NCBI RefSeq assembly: GCF_946892675.1
Contig: NZ_CAMPOV010000001.1
Coordinates: 1,090,033-1,154,032 of the forward strand
Length of the DNA: 64,000 nt
Origin: Arthrobacter sp. Marseille-P9274
GTDB lineage: Bacteria; Actinomycetota; Actinomycetes; Actinomycetales; Micrococcaceae
Direction: 5' to 3'
Numbering within the stretch: the stretch's first letter is position 1; each line of letters starts with the position of its first letter. Both the position numbers and the translations under genes were made by a program. The notes under the pieces are model-generated. The model saw only the letters and a program-made list of their open reading frames with translations. It had not been told where the DNA came from and searched no databases. Positions 24,314 through 32,916 of the stretch are shown here, piece by piece.

Positions 24314-25291
24314 ATGGCTGCCATCGCGCCGGCCGCTGCCGCCGACGAATTCAGCGCCACCGCTGCCGGCCGCGCCGTAGCCGGTTACCTGCAGCACATG
24401 GCGGTTGAACGCGGCCTCGCAGCCAACACCCTGGCGGCGTACCGGCGCGACCTGCGGCGGTATCTGCAGTTTCTGGCGCAGCGGCAGATCGAGGCGCCTG
24501 AGCAGGTCACCCGGCATGATGTGACCGCCTTCGCCCAGGCCCTGTCCGACGGTTCGGACGGGGCCTCGGCGCTGAGCGTGCGGTCCGCGGCCCGGACTAT
24601 TGTCGCGGTGCGGGGCCTGCACAGGTTCTGGGTGCTGGAAGGCATCACGGCGGGAGATCCCGCCGCGGACGTGCATCCTCCGATGCCCGGCAAGCGGCTC
24701 CCAAAGGCGATCACGGTGGATGAAGTGACCCGGATCCTCGAGTCCGTCAACACCGAGTCCGCCACCGGCCAGCGGGACCGGGCGCTGCTGGAGTTCCTCT
24801 ACTCCACCGGGGCCCGGATCAGCGAGGCGGTCGGACTGGACGTGGACGATGTCGCCGCGATCGACGCGGAGGAGGGCACCGCCGTCGTCCGCCTGTTCGG
24901 AAAGGGCTCCAAGGAGCGCGTGGTGCCGCTGGGGTCCTACGGCGCGAAGGCGATTGACGACTACCTGGTCCGCGCCCGCCCGCTGCTCGCCTCGAAGGGG
25001 CGCGGCACGCCCGCCCTGTTCCTGAATGCGCGCGGCGGACGGCTGAGCCGCCAGAGCGCCTGGACGATCCTGAAGACTGCCGCCGAAAAGGCCGGGATCG
25101 ACCGCGATGTCTCTCCGCACACGTTGCGGCATTCCTTCGCCACGCACCTGCTGGAGGGCGGCGCCGATGTCCGCGTGGTCCAGGAACTGCTGGGCCATGC
25201 CTCGGTCACGACGACGCAGGTCTACACGCTCGTGACGGCGGATACGCTGCGCGAGGTCTACGCGGCGGCGCACCCGCGGGCCCTCGGCTAG
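24314..25291 (+). CDS. xerD: Tyrosine recombinase XerD
   Basis: Site-specific recombinase that resolves chromosome dimers at dif with XerC. The 325-residue protein has an N-terminal SAM-like core-binding domain (about 25-115, [23 protein letters not shown]) and the catalytic domain. The catalytic residues are Arg in [12 protein letters not shown] (about 168), Lys in [19 protein letters not shown] (about 268-274), His in [13 protein letters not shown] and the nucleophile Tyr near 303. The ATG at 24314 is used; the frame extends upstream inside the Nudix gene. The order pyrG-nudix-xerD-parA-scpAB is common in actinobacteria, though here the prp and dct blocks separate xerD from parA. Not a phage integrase by context. 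Confidence 0.93.
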   Translation: MAAIAPAAAADEFSATAAGRAVAGYLQHMAVERGLAANTLAAYRRDLRRYLQFLAQRQIEAPEQVTRHDVTAFAQALSDGSDGASALSVRSAARTIVAVRGLHRFWVLEGITAGDPAADVHPPMPGKRLPKAITVDEVTRILESVNTESATGQRDRALLEFLYSTGARISEAVGLDVDDVAAIDAEEGTAVVRLFGKGSKERVVPLGSYGAKAIDDYLVRARPLLASKGRGTPALFLNARGGRLSRQSAWTILKTAAEKAGIDRDVSPHTLRHSFATHLLEGGADVRVVQELLGHASVTTTQVYTLVTADTLREVYAAAHPRALG

Positions 25292-25339
25292 CAGCCCCGC
25301 GCTGATCGGAGCTGGACCGCGGCAGCGGGGGAGCGCGGC

Positions 25340-25345
25340 TAGACT
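25340..25345 (+). promoter_or_regulatory. -10 box of a leaderless promoter for the MutT-like gene
   Basis: TAGACT ends 7 bases before the ATG at 25353; no Shine-Dalgarno sequence lies between. Confidence 0.6.
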
Positions 25346-25352
25346 CGGTGCC

Positions 25353-25829
25353 ATGAAGCCGCTCAACGTCGTCCTGTGTTTCCTGCTGCGCGAACGGGAC
25401 GGGGTGCGCTCGGTCCTGCTCGGGCACAAGAAAACGGGCTTCGGCACCGGCAAGGTCGTTGGTGTGGGCGGCAAGCTGGAGCCCGGTGAAGGGCCGCTCG
25501 AGGCCGCCTGCCGCGAGGTCCTGGAAGAGACCGGAGTGGTGGTCCGGCCGGAGGCGCTGGTCCCCGCGGGCAGGATCTTCTTCGATTTCCCCTACCGGCC
25601 CGAGCTGAACATGGACACCCTGCTGTACGTCACGCGCAGCTGGGAGGGGGAGCCGGCGGAGTCGGACGAGATCGCACCCGAGTGGTACGACGTCGGGCGG
25701 CTGCCGCTGGAACTGATGTGGCACGATGCCGGCACCTGGCTGCCGATGGCCCTGGACGGGCACGGCCCGAACCTGCGCATCATCCTCAACGAGGACAACG
25801 CGACGGTCCGGGCCGCGGTTCCGCTCTGA
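25353..25829 (+). CDS. MutT/MTH1-like Nudix hydrolase (8-oxo-dGTP diphosphatase)
   Basis: A 158-residue Nudix hydrolase probably sanitising oxidised purine nucleotides. The Nudix box is GGKLEPGEGP...CREVLEETGV, complete with both catalytic Glu residues. The VLLGHKKTGFGTGKVVGVGG stretch before it and the later FDFPYRPELNMDT and WYDVGRLPLELMWHDA resemble the MTH1 branch more than classical MutT. The gene is monocistronic with its own predicted leaderless start and ends 19 bp from the convergent prpC stop, with no clear terminator between them. Confidence 0.85.
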   Translation: MKPLNVVLCFLLRERDGVRSVLLGHKKTGFGTGKVVGVGGKLEPGEGPLEAACREVLEETGVVVRPEALVPAGRIFFDFPYRPELNMDTLLYVTRSWEGEPAESDEIAPEWYDVGRLPLELMWHDAGTWLPMALDGHGPNLRIILNEDNATVRAAVPL

Positions 25830-25848
25830 CGGTTTAGGAGGGGCCGGG

Positions 25849-26991
25849 CTACAGGGCCCGCTGCTCCGGACCGTTGTATTCGCTCAGCGGACGGATCAGG
25901 GAGTTGGCCTCCAGCTGCTCCATGATGTGCGCGGTCCAGCCGGTGATCCGGGCGCAGACGAAGAGCGGCGTGAACGTCGGGGTGTCGAAGCCCATCAGGT
26001 GGTAGGCCGGGCCGGCTGGGTAGTCCAGGTTGGGCTTGATGTTCTTCTTCTCCGCCATGGCGGATTCCAGCGCGGCGTACAGCTCCGCCAGGTCCGGACG
26101 GTCGTAGTGCGCCACCATTTTGTCGAGCGCGGCCTTCATGGTCGGGACGCGGGAGTCGCCCTTCTTGTAGACCCGGTGGCCGAAGCCCATGATCTTCTTC
26201 TTGCTGGCCAGCGCGTCATCCAGCCATGTCTTGGCCCGCGCGGTGATGTCCGGACCCTCGGAGCCGATCTCCTCGAAGGTGTGCATGACCGCCTCGTTGG
26301 CGCCGCCGTGCAGCGGGCCCTTGAGCGCGCCGATGGCCCCGGTGACGGCCGAATGCAGGTCAGCCAGCGTCGAGGTGATCACCCGGGCGGTGAACGTGGA
26401 GGCGTTGAAGGAATGCTCCGCGTACAGGATCATCGAGACGTTGAAGGCGTCGACGACGTCGGGGGCAGCCTCCTCGCCGAAGGTCATGTAGAGGAAGTTC
26501 GCCGAGTAGCCCAGGTCCTCCCGCGGCTCCACGATGTCCTGCCCGCGGCGGCGGCGCTGGTCGTAGGCCACCACGGCCGGGAAGGCGGCGAAGAGGTCTT
26601 TGGCCTTGGCCAGGTTGGCTTCGGGCGAGGAGTCCTCCGCCTGCGGGTGCCGGGCTCCGATGACGCTGGCCGCGGTGCGGCAGACGTCCATCGGATGCGC
26701 GCTCAGCGGCAGGGTGTCGATGACGGACTTCACGACCGGATCCAGGGCACGGCCGGCCCGCTCATGGGCGGTGAATTCCGCCAGCTCCTCCGCGGTGGGC
26801 AGCTCGGAGTGCCAGAGCAGGTAGGCCACTTCTTCGAAGCTGCACCGGGCCGCCAGGTCCTGGACCGGGTAGCCGCGGTAGAGCAGGGAATTGGTTTCCG
26901 GATTCACCTTGGAGATGCGCGTGGTATCAACGACGACGCCGGCGAGACCCTTGTGGATCTCCGGGACTTCGGTTGCTGCTTGGGTAGTCAT
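25849..26991 (-). CDS. prpC: 2-methylcitrate synthase
   Basis: Condenses propionyl-CoA with oxaloacetate in the methylcitrate cycle. The 380-residue citrate-synthase-family protein has the short type II length. Family features are LYRGYPVQDLA near the N-terminus, GPLHGGANE with a catalytic His, MGFGHRVYKKGDSR, and the C-terminal FTPLFVCARITGWTAHIMEQ with the Arg/His contacts. Assignment as PrpC rather than GltA rests on the operon: it is the last gene of gntR-prpD-prpB-prpC. AAGGAG precedes the ATG, and its start overlaps the prpB stop (ATGA). Some citrate synthase side activity is common in the family. Confidence 0.94.
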   Translation of the reverse strand: MTTQAATEVPEIHKGLAGVVVDTTRISKVNPETNSLLYRGYPVQDLAARCSFEEVAYLLWHSELPTAEELAEFTAHERAGRALDPVVKSVIDTLPLSAHPMDVCRTAASVIGARHPQAEDSSPEANLAKAKDLFAAFPAVVAYDQRRRRGQDIVEPREDLGYSANFLYMTFGEEAAPDVVDAFNVSMILYAEHSFNASTFTARVITSTLADLHSAVTGAIGALKGPLHGGANEAVMHTFEEIGSEGPDITARAKTWLDDALASKKKIMGFGHRVYKKGDSRVPTMKAALDKMVAHYDRPDLAELYAALESAMAEKKNIKPNLDYPAGPAYHLMGFDTPTFTPLFVCARITGWTAHIMEQLEANSLIRPLSEYNGPEQRAL

Positions 26992-27917
26992 AGCGACTCC
27001 TTCGTCTGCGGTTGGTGCTGTCCGGGTACGTGGAAGTTGAAGACAGACGTGTCGAAGTGGTTATAAGCCTCATAATCCACCAATTCGTACAATCGTGCAC
27101 GTGTGAGCATGTTGCCGACCTCCTTTTCCTGGCTGCCGCTGGCCTTGATGGTGTCCAGCGTGCGCTCGGCCGCGCCCATGGCGATGCGCAGCAGCGTCAC
27201 GGGATAGATGACCAGGTTCACGCCGACGGAGGCCAGCTCGTCGACCCCGAACAGGTCGCTCTTGCCGAATTCGGTCATGTTGGCCAGGATCGGGACGTCG
27301 ACGGCGTCGCGGATGGCCCGGAACTCCTCGAGGGTGCGCATGGCCTCCGGGAAGATCGCGTCGGCTCCGGCGTCCACCAGGGCACGGGCCCGGTCCTGCG
27401 CCGCTTCCAGGCCGTCGACCGCGCGGATGTCGGTTCGGGCCATGATGAGGAAGTTGGGGTCACGGCGGGCGTCGGCGGCGGCACGGATGCGCTTGGAAGC
27501 TGTGTCCAGATCGACCACGTTCTTGCCATCGAGGTGGCCGCAGCGCTTGGGGTTGAACTGGTCCTCGATGTGGCACCCGGCCAGGCCGGCGTTTTCCAGT
27601 TCCTGGATGGTCCGCGCCACGTTCATGGGCTCGCCGAAGCCGGTGTCCGCGTCGACGAGGGCGGGCAGGTCCGTCATCCGCGCGATTTGCCCGGCGCGGG
27701 TGGCCACTTCGGTCAAGGTGGTCAGGCCGATGTCCGGCAGGCCCAGGTCATTGGCCAGTACCGCGCCGGAAATATAGACGCCGCCGAACCCCTTCTCCTG
27801 GATCAGCCGGGCGGAGAGCGGATTGAACGCCCCCGGGAACTGCTGGATCGTCCCGGAGCCCAGCGCGGCACGCAGCGCCGCCCTTTTCTGCTCCGGAGTG
27901 GTCTGTGAATAGAGCAT
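26988..27917 (-). CDS. prpB: 2-methylisocitrate lyase
   Basis: Splits 2-methylisocitrate into pyruvate and succinate, closing the methylcitrate cycle. The 309-residue protein belongs to the isocitrate lyase/PEP mutase superfamily. GVYISGAVLANDLGLPDIG, DADTGFGE (metal-binding Asp residues) and the catalytic-loop signature KRCGHLDGK are characteristic of PrpB. Its start lies directly after the prpD stop and its stop overlaps the prpC start, giving a tight three-gene order. Carboxyphosphonoenolpyruvate mutase is an older name for similar proteins and is not supported by the context. Confidence 0.95.
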   Translation of the reverse strand: MLYSQTTPEQKRAALRAALGSGTIQQFPGAFNPLSARLIQEKGFGGVYISGAVLANDLGLPDIGLTTLTEVATRAGQIARMTDLPALVDADTGFGEPMNVARTIQELENAGLAGCHIEDQFNPKRCGHLDGKNVVDLDTASKRIRAAADARRDPNFLIMARTDIRAVDGLEAAQDRARALVDAGADAIFPEAMRTLEEFRAIRDAVDVPILANMTEFGKSDLFGVDELASVGVNLVIYPVTLLRIAMGAAERTLDTIKASGSQEKEVGNMLTRARLYELVDYEAYNHFDTSVFNFHVPGQHQPQTKESL

Positions 27918-29438
27918 CTAGAACAGTCCCTTCGGCCCGGCCGCCAGGTCGATGACGCCCGGCGCGGCGGTGATGTTGAGCTGGTCCAGTTCACCGGCGG
28001 CCAGCTCGGGCAGGCGCTCGACGGCGGCCAGGAAGCGGTCGATTTCGGCGTCCTCGACGAGGCCGGCGGCCAGCGTCCGCAGCTTGTTGACGTACTGCTC
28101 GCGGGCAAACGGGCGGGCGCCGAGCGGATGGGCGTCGGCGACGGCGATTTCGTCCCGGATGACGGTGCCGTCGGCGAGCGTGATTTCCACGGAACCGCCG
28201 AAGGCCTTCTCGGCGATGTCCAGCGAGTGGTAGCGGCGGGTCCATTCCGGATCCTCTTCGGTGGTCACCTTATGCCACAGTTCGACCGTGTCCGCCCTGC
28301 CCGCACGTTCCGGCGCGTAGGACTCCACATGGTGCCACGCGCCGTCCTGCAGGGCGACGGTGAAAATGTAGGGGATGGAGTGGTCCAGCGTCTCGCGGGA
28401 CGCGGTCGGATCGTACTTCTGCGGGTCGTTGGCCCCGGAGCCGATGACGTAGTGGGTGTGGTGCGATGTCTTGATCTTGACGGAGGCCACGTTCTTCGGA
28501 TCCGTCGCCTCGGGGTGCTCGCGGTGCAGTTTGCGGGCCAGATCGATCCAGGCCTGCGCCTGGTACTCGGCGGAGTGCTCCTTGGTGTACGTGTCGAGGA
28601 TGGCGCGCTTGGCCTCGCCGGCCTCCGGCAGCGGCACCTCATAGGAGGCCTCGGGCCCGTCCAGCAGCCAGGCGATGACACCGTCTTCGCCTTCGTAGAT
28701 CGGCACGGGGGAGGTCTGTCCCCGCATGGCGCGGTCCACGGCTTCCACGGCCATCTTGCCGGCGAACGCGGGGGCATGGGCCTTCCACGTGGAAATCTCA
28801 CCCTTGCGGGACTGCCGGGTCGCCGTCGTCGTATGCAATGCCTGCCCGACAGCCTGGAAGATCGTCTCCGCGTCCAGTCCGAGCAGGGTGCCGATGCCGG
28901 CCGCGGCGGACGGGCCGAGGTGGGCCACGTGGTCGATCTTGTGCTTGTGCAGGCAGATGGCCTTGACCAGGTCGACCTGGATCTCGTAGCCGGTGGCGAT
29001 GCCGCGGATCAGGTCGCGTCCGCTTGCGCCGACGTGCTGGCCGACGGCGAGGATCGGCGGGATGTTGTCGCCCGGATGCGAGTACTCGGCCGCCAGGAAG
29101 GTGTCGTGGTAGTCCAGTTCGCGGACGGCGACGCCGTTGGCCCAGGCCGCCCACTCCGGCGAGGACTTTTCGATGATGCCGAAGACGCCGGCGCCCTTGC
29201 CGTTGACCGCGACCGGATGGCTCAGCGCCTGGGCGCGCGCGGCGACGATGGGGCCGCGGTTCAGCGAAGCGATGGCCACCGAGGCGTTGTCGATGATGCG
29301 GTTGATCACCATCTCGGTGACTTCGTCGGTGACCTCCACCGGGTCGACGGCGACCCTGGCGATCTTGTAGGCGAGCTGGTCCTCCCGCGGCAGGTTCTCT
29401 TCGCTGCGGTAGACGCGCACTTTGTGGTTGACGGTCAT
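27918..29438 (-). CDS. prpD: 2-methylcitrate dehydratase
   Basis: Dehydrates 2-methylcitrate to 2-methyl-cis-aconitate. The 506-residue protein belongs to the MmgE/PrpD family, with the conserved [20 protein letters not shown] segment and [15 protein letters not shown], and its length fits true PrpD. The later hydration step may need an aconitase encoded elsewhere. GAGAGGAC lies upstream of the ATG, which overlaps the gntR stop (ATGA). No Fe-S cluster motif is present, as expected for PrpD rather than AcnD. Confidence 0.95.
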   Translation of the reverse strand: MTVNHKVRVYRSEENLPREDQLAYKIARVAVDPVEVTDEVTEMVINRIIDNASVAIASLNRGPIVAARAQALSHPVAVNGKGAGVFGIIEKSSPEWAAWANGVAVRELDYHDTFLAAEYSHPGDNIPPILAVGQHVGASGRDLIRGIATGYEIQVDLVKAICLHKHKIDHVAHLGPSAAAGIGTLLGLDAETIFQAVGQALHTTTATRQSRKGEISTWKAHAPAFAGKMAVEAVDRAMRGQTSPVPIYEGEDGVIAWLLDGPEASYEVPLPEAGEAKRAILDTYTKEHSAEYQAQAWIDLARKLHREHPEATDPKNVASVKIKTSHHTHYVIGSGANDPQKYDPTASRETLDHSIPYIFTVALQDGAWHHVESYAPERAGRADTVELWHKVTTEEDPEWTRRYHSLDIAEKAFGGSVEITLADGTVIRDEIAVADAHPLGARPFAREQYVNKLRTLAAGLVEDAEIDRFLAAVERLPELAAGELDQLNITAAPGVIDLAAGPKGLF

Positions 29439-30091
29439 GAAGCTGTCCTCTCGGCTGTCTGCTGGGTGGATTTAAGATGTTCGAGGCTTTGGTGCAGGTG
29501 GACGGCCGTCGCGGCGGCGGCCAGCTGGCTGTCCCCGGCGGCGATCGCTCCGGCGATGTTGGCGTGTTCGGTGGCGGCCGCCAGCAGGCGCAGCGGGTTG
29601 TCTTTGGCCAGCCGGCGGATCCGGACCAGGTGGACCCGCAGGTTGCTCAGCGCCTGCAGCAGGTAGGGGTTGCGGATGGCCTCGTCGATCGCGGAGTCCA
29701 GGCGCGCGACGAGCTGGTAGTAGTCGTGCAGGGCCGGGTCGTCCCGCCGCAGCAGTTCGGCCGCCGAGAAGAACTCCTGCTGCAGCTTCCCGAAGGCGTC
29801 CCGGTCTCCCCGGCGGGCGGCAAGCGCGGCCGCCTGGCATTCGAGCGCAGACCGCAGTTCGAATATTTCCGTGATGTTCTCGAGCGAAATATCCGCGACC
29901 ACGACTCCGCGACCGCTATGCGGCGCCGCCAGTCCCTCGGCGGTCAGCCGGCCCAGCGCTTCCCGCAGCGGAGTGCGCGATACGCCGAGGCGTTCGGCCT
30001 GTTCCACTTCGGCCAGGACCGTGCCGGGCGGCAGCCGCCACTCGACGATGTCTTCGCGCAGCGCCCAGTAGGCGCGTTCGCTGGCACGCAT
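29435..30091 (-). CDS. GntR/FadR-family regulator of the prp operon
   Basis: A 218-residue transcription factor. The N-terminal winged helix-turn-helix (about 1-68) shows [20 protein letters not shown] and [20 protein letters not shown], typical of the GntR family. The C-terminal all-helical FCD effector domain follows (about 78-205, [20 protein letters not shown]). The start at 30091 has GAAGGAGG five bases upstream; a longer reading from 30160 lacks a site and would cover the predicted -10. It is the first gene of the prp operon, so probably autoregulated. The likely operators are the inverted motifs at 30141-30150 and 30205-30214. The effector (propionyl-CoA or methylcitrate) is a guess. 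Confidence 0.88.
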   Translation of the reverse strand: MRASERAYWALREDIVEWRLPPGTVLAEVEQAERLGVSRTPLREALGRLTAEGLAAPHSGRGVVVADISLENITEIFELRSALECQAAALAARRGDRDAFGKLQQEFFSAAELLRRDDPALHDYYQLVARLDSAIDEAIRNPYLLQALSNLRVHLVRIRRLAKDNPLRLLAAATEHANIAGAIAAGDSQLAAAATAVHLHQSLEHLKSTQQTAERTAS

Positions 30092-30139
30092 CCGGGCCTC
30101 CTTCGCCGCAGGTTCAAATGTCCGGTGCCTCACGCTTCG

Positions 30140-30167
30140 ATTGTATACACAGACGTCCACAGGTCAA
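30140..30167 (-). promoter_or_regulatory. prp operon promoter (minus strand)
   Basis: On the minus strand TTGACC (30167-30162), a 16-bp spacer and TACAAT (30145-30140) form a good promoter pointing to gntR-prpDBC. The -10 overlaps operator 1, as expected for repression. Confidence 0.65.
30141..30150 (+). promoter_or_regulatory. Putative operator 1 (TTGTATACAC)
   Basis: TTGTATACAC contains the palindrome TGTATACA, a GntR-type half-site arrangement. An exact inverted copy is operator 2 at 30205-30214. Confidence 0.65.
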
Positions 30168-30204
30168 GGCTTTCCCCGAGAATCCTGTTGACCTTAAACT
30201 CGTG

Positions 30205-30214
30205 GTGTATACAA
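30205..30214 (+). promoter_or_regulatory. Putative operator 2 (inverted copy)
   Basis: GTGTATACAA is the exact reverse complement of operator 1, 64 bp away, immediately upstream of the -35 of the prpE promoter. Confidence 0.65.
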
Positions 30215-30219
30215 AACCC

Positions 30220-30250
30220 TTGACCTGCCCCCGTCCTGCCCGGCTAGGAT
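30220..30250 (+). promoter_or_regulatory. prpE promoter
   Basis: TTGACC (30220-30225) and TAGGAT (30245-30250) are separated by 19 bp. The predicted start near 30257 leaves a leader of about 37 bases with GAGGGGAA before the prpE ATG. Confidence 0.5.
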
Positions 30251-30293
30251 GATGTGCGTCACAGTCCTTCGTTCCGAGTATTGAGGGGAAGCC

Positions 30294-32189
30294 ATGGGAG
30301 CCAGCTACCGCGCCACCTACCAGGCCAGTGTGGATGATCCGGAACAGTTCTGGCTGGGGGAAGCCGGCGCCATCGAATGGTCGAAATCCCCGCAGCAGGC
30401 GCTGGACGGCAGCCGGGCTCCGATCTACCGCTGGTTCCCGGACGGGGAACTCAACACTTGCGCCAACGCACTGGACCGGCACGTCGCCGCGGGCCGGGGA
30501 GCGCATACGGCTCTGGTCTACGACTCGGCCATGCTCGGCATCCAGCGCCGGTACACCTACGACGAACTGCTGTCCGAGGTGGCGGCCTTCGCCGGTGCGC
30601 TGCGGAGCCTCGGCGTCGGGCACGGCGACCGGGTGATCATCTACATGCCGATGATCCCCGAGGCGCCCATCGCAATGCTGGCCGCAGCCCGCCTGGGTGC
30701 GGTGCATTCGGTGGTCTTCGGCGGCTTCGCCCCGCGGGAGCTGGCGGCCCGGATCGACGACGCCAAGCCGGCGGCAGTGGTCACGGCCACCGGTGGCATC
30801 GAACCCTCGCGCCGCGTGGAGTACCTGCCCGCCGTGGACGAGGCCATCCGGATGGCCTCGCACCAGGTGCCCCACGTCGTCGTCAAGGCCCGCGAGGGCT
30901 TTTCCCACGGGGTGGATACCTTCGGTGGCGGCACCGCCCGCTGGCTCGACTGGGATGACCTCACGTCCTCGGCAGAGCCGGCCGCCGCCGTGCCGGTCGC
31001 GGCCACCGATCCGCTCTACATCCTCTACACCTCCGGCACCACCGGCGCCCCCAAGGGGGTCGTCCGGGACAACGGCTCGCACGCCGTGGCGCTGGCGTGG
31101 TCGATGAAGAACATCTACGACGTCGGCCCGGGCGACGTGATGTGGACGGCCTCGGATGTCGGCTGGGTGGTCGGCCACTCCTACATCGTCTACGGGCCGC
31201 TGCTCGCCGGTGCGACCACGGTGCTCTATGAAGGAAAACCGGTGGGTACCCCGGATGCCGGGGCATTCTGGCGGGTGGTCCAGGAGCACGGCGTCAATGT
31301 CCTCTTCACCGCCCCGACCGCTTTGCGGGCCATCCGCAAGGCCGATCCGCAGGCCCGACTGCTCGCGGACTACGACCGTTCCAGCCTTCGGACGCTGTTC
31401 GCTGCGGGGGAGCGGCTGGATCCGGAGACGTACGAATGGATCGCCGCCGCGTTGGGCGTGCCGGTCATCGACCACTGGTGGCAGACGGAGACCGGGTGGG
31501 CGATTGCCGCCAATCCGCTCGGCCTCGAGCAGCTGCCGGTCAAGGCGGGTTCACCCACGGTGCCGGTGCCGGGATACCAGGTCGCCATCGTCGACGGGAT
31601 GGGAGAGCCGGTACCGGCCGGCACGGAGGGCAACATCGTGATCAAGCTGCCGCTGCCGCCGGGCACGCTCGCCACCCTGTGGGGAAACGACCAGCGCTTT
31701 GTGGATTCCTACCTGCGCACCTTCGACGGCTACTACGCCACGGGCGATTCGGGATACCTCGACGCCGACGGCTACCTCTTCGTCATGGGCCGTACCGACG
31801 ACGTCATCAACGTTTCGGGGCACCGGCTGTCCACGGGGGCGATGGAACAGGTCGTGGCGCAGCATCCCGCGGTGGCCGAATGCGCCGTCGTCGGCGTTGC
31901 GGACGAGCTTAAGGGCCAGCGGCCCAGCGGCTACGTGGTCCTCAAGGCCGGCGCCGGGGTGGACCCGGCCCAGCTGCAAAGCGAGCTCGTGTCCCTGGTC
32001 CGCCAGCAGATCGGGCCGGTGGCGGACTTCAAGGAGGTCCGCGTCGTGGCCGCGCTGCCGAAGACCCGCTCGGGCAAAATCCTGCGCAAGACCATGCGCC
32101 AGATCGCCGACGGGGGAGACTACACGGTGCCCTCGACCATCGAGGATCCCTCGGTGATCGACGATCTGGTGCGCACGATCCGGTCCTGA
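30294..32189 (+). CDS. prpE: Propionyl-CoA synthetase
   Basis: Activates propionate with ATP and CoA, feeding the methylcitrate cycle encoded divergently. The 631-residue AMP-forming ligase has the acetyl-CoA synthetase layout: N-terminal YRATYQASVDDPEQFW, phosphate loop YTSGTTGAPKGVVRD from about residue 245, DHWWQTETGWAIA, YYATGDSGYLDADGY, and the C-terminal KTRSGKILR with the acyl-adenylate Lys at about 595, a site often acetylated by Pat enzymes. The VVRDNGSHAVALAWSM segment is typical of PrpE rather than Acs, and the shared regulatory region supports this. GAGGGGAA precedes the ATG. Confidence 0.9.
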   Translation: MGASYRATYQASVDDPEQFWLGEAGAIEWSKSPQQALDGSRAPIYRWFPDGELNTCANALDRHVAAGRGAHTALVYDSAMLGIQRRYTYDELLSEVAAFAGALRSLGVGHGDRVIIYMPMIPEAPIAMLAAARLGAVHSVVFGGFAPRELAARIDDAKPAAVVTATGGIEPSRRVEYLPAVDEAIRMASHQVPHVVVKAREGFSHGVDTFGGGTARWLDWDDLTSSAEPAAAVPVAATDPLYILYTSGTTGAPKGVVRDNGSHAVALAWSMKNIYDVGPGDVMWTASDVGWVVGHSYIVYGPLLAGATTVLYEGKPVGTPDAGAFWRVVQEHGVNVLFTAPTALRAIRKADPQARLLADYDRSSLRTLFAAGERLDPETYEWIAAALGVPVIDHWWQTETGWAIAANPLGLEQLPVKAGSPTVPVPGYQVAIVDGMGEPVPAGTEGNIVIKLPLPPGTLATLWGNDQRFVDSYLRTFDGYYATGDSGYLDADGYLFVMGRTDDVINVSGHRLSTGAMEQVVAQHPAVAECAVVGVADELKGQRPSGYVVLKAGAGVDPAQLQSELVSLVRQQIGPVADFKEVRVVAALPKTRSGKILRKTMRQIADGGDYTVPSTIEDPSVIDDLVRTIRS

Positions 32190-32202
32190 CCGCCGGGCGG
32201 GG

Positions 32203-32916
32203 TCAGTCCCGGCGCCAGCTGTACTCGAACTCCGGCCGTCCGCGGGTCCCGTAGCGGGGCGTGCGGATAGCCGAATTCTGGTCCGCGAGGTGCTCGAGGT
32301 AGCGGCGCGCGGTGACGCGGGACATGCCGGTTTCGGCGGTGACTTCCACGGCCGAGACCGGCGCCTGGCGGGACTTGAGCAGACCGACGACGCTGTTCAG
32401 CGTCTCTTCGCTGAGGCCCTTGGGGAGGGCCGTCGGGGAGGGCGCTCGCAGCTGGGCGAAGGCTCGGTCGACGGCGGCCTGGGTAGTGGAGCTCCCGTGC
32501 TGGGCCAGGCTGTCGCGGAACTGCCGGTAATGGTGGAGCTTGTCGCTGAAGGCGGCGAACGTAAACGGCTTGATCAGGTACAGCGCAATACCGGAGGAGA
32601 TGGCCTTGCGGACGATCGGCAGCTCGCGCACGGCGGTGACCGCGATGACCTCAACCGGGGCCCCGGATCCGCGGATGCGGCGAAGCACGTCCAGCCCATG
32701 CAGATCCGGCAGGTTCATGTCCAGCAGCACAAGGTCGATGCGGGGCGCCTTGCCGGCGGCCGGTCCGCCGGACAGCCCCAGCAGGGCGAGCGCTTCGGAG
32801 CCAGTCGAAGCGACGCCGGCCAGTTCGAAGCCGGCAAGCCTCCGGACATACTCGGCGTGCGCGGCAGCGGCGACGGACTCGTCCTCGACGACGAGCACGC
32901 GGATCGGTTCAGCCAT
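32203..32916 (-). CDS. Response regulator of the CitB/DcuR type
   Basis: A 237-residue response regulator. The receiver domain (about 1-125) has acidic residues at VVEDE (11-13), the phosphoacceptor Asp66 in LVLLDMNLPD, and the switch and Lys in VTAVRE and LIKPF. The C-terminal part (about 165-230) is a winged helix-turn-helix (VEVTAETGMSRVTARRYLEHL) as in DctR/CitB/MalR regulators. The start at 32916 matches the family; a longer reading would lie within the kinase gene. It overlaps the 3' end of the kinase gene by eight bases, so both are expressed together. The divergent dctA is the likely target. Confidence 0.92.
   Translation of the reverse strand: MAEPIRVLVVEDESVAAAAHAEYVRRLAGFELAGVASTGSEALALLGLSGGPAAGKAPRIDLVLLDMNLPDLHGLDVLRRIRGSGAPVEVIAVTAVRELPIVRKAISSGIALYLIKPFTFAAFSDKLHHYRQFRDSLAQHGSSTTQAAVDRAFAQLRAPSPTALPKGLSEETLNSVVGLLKSRQAPVSAVEVTAETGMSRVTARRYLEHLADQNSAIRTPRYGTRGRPEFEYSWRRD

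Noticed and set aside
24314-25291. Phage or integron integrase
   Set aside because: The gene has XerD length and motifs, lies with pyrG and a Nudix gene, and no att site or phage genes are nearby.
25849-26991. Primary citrate synthase (gltA)
   Set aside because: Short citrate synthases can be either; overlap with prpB and prpD supports 2-methylcitrate synthase.
30294-32189. Acetyl-CoA synthetase (acs)
   Set aside because: PrpE-type segments and the divergent prp operon with shared operators make propionyl-CoA synthetase more likely.
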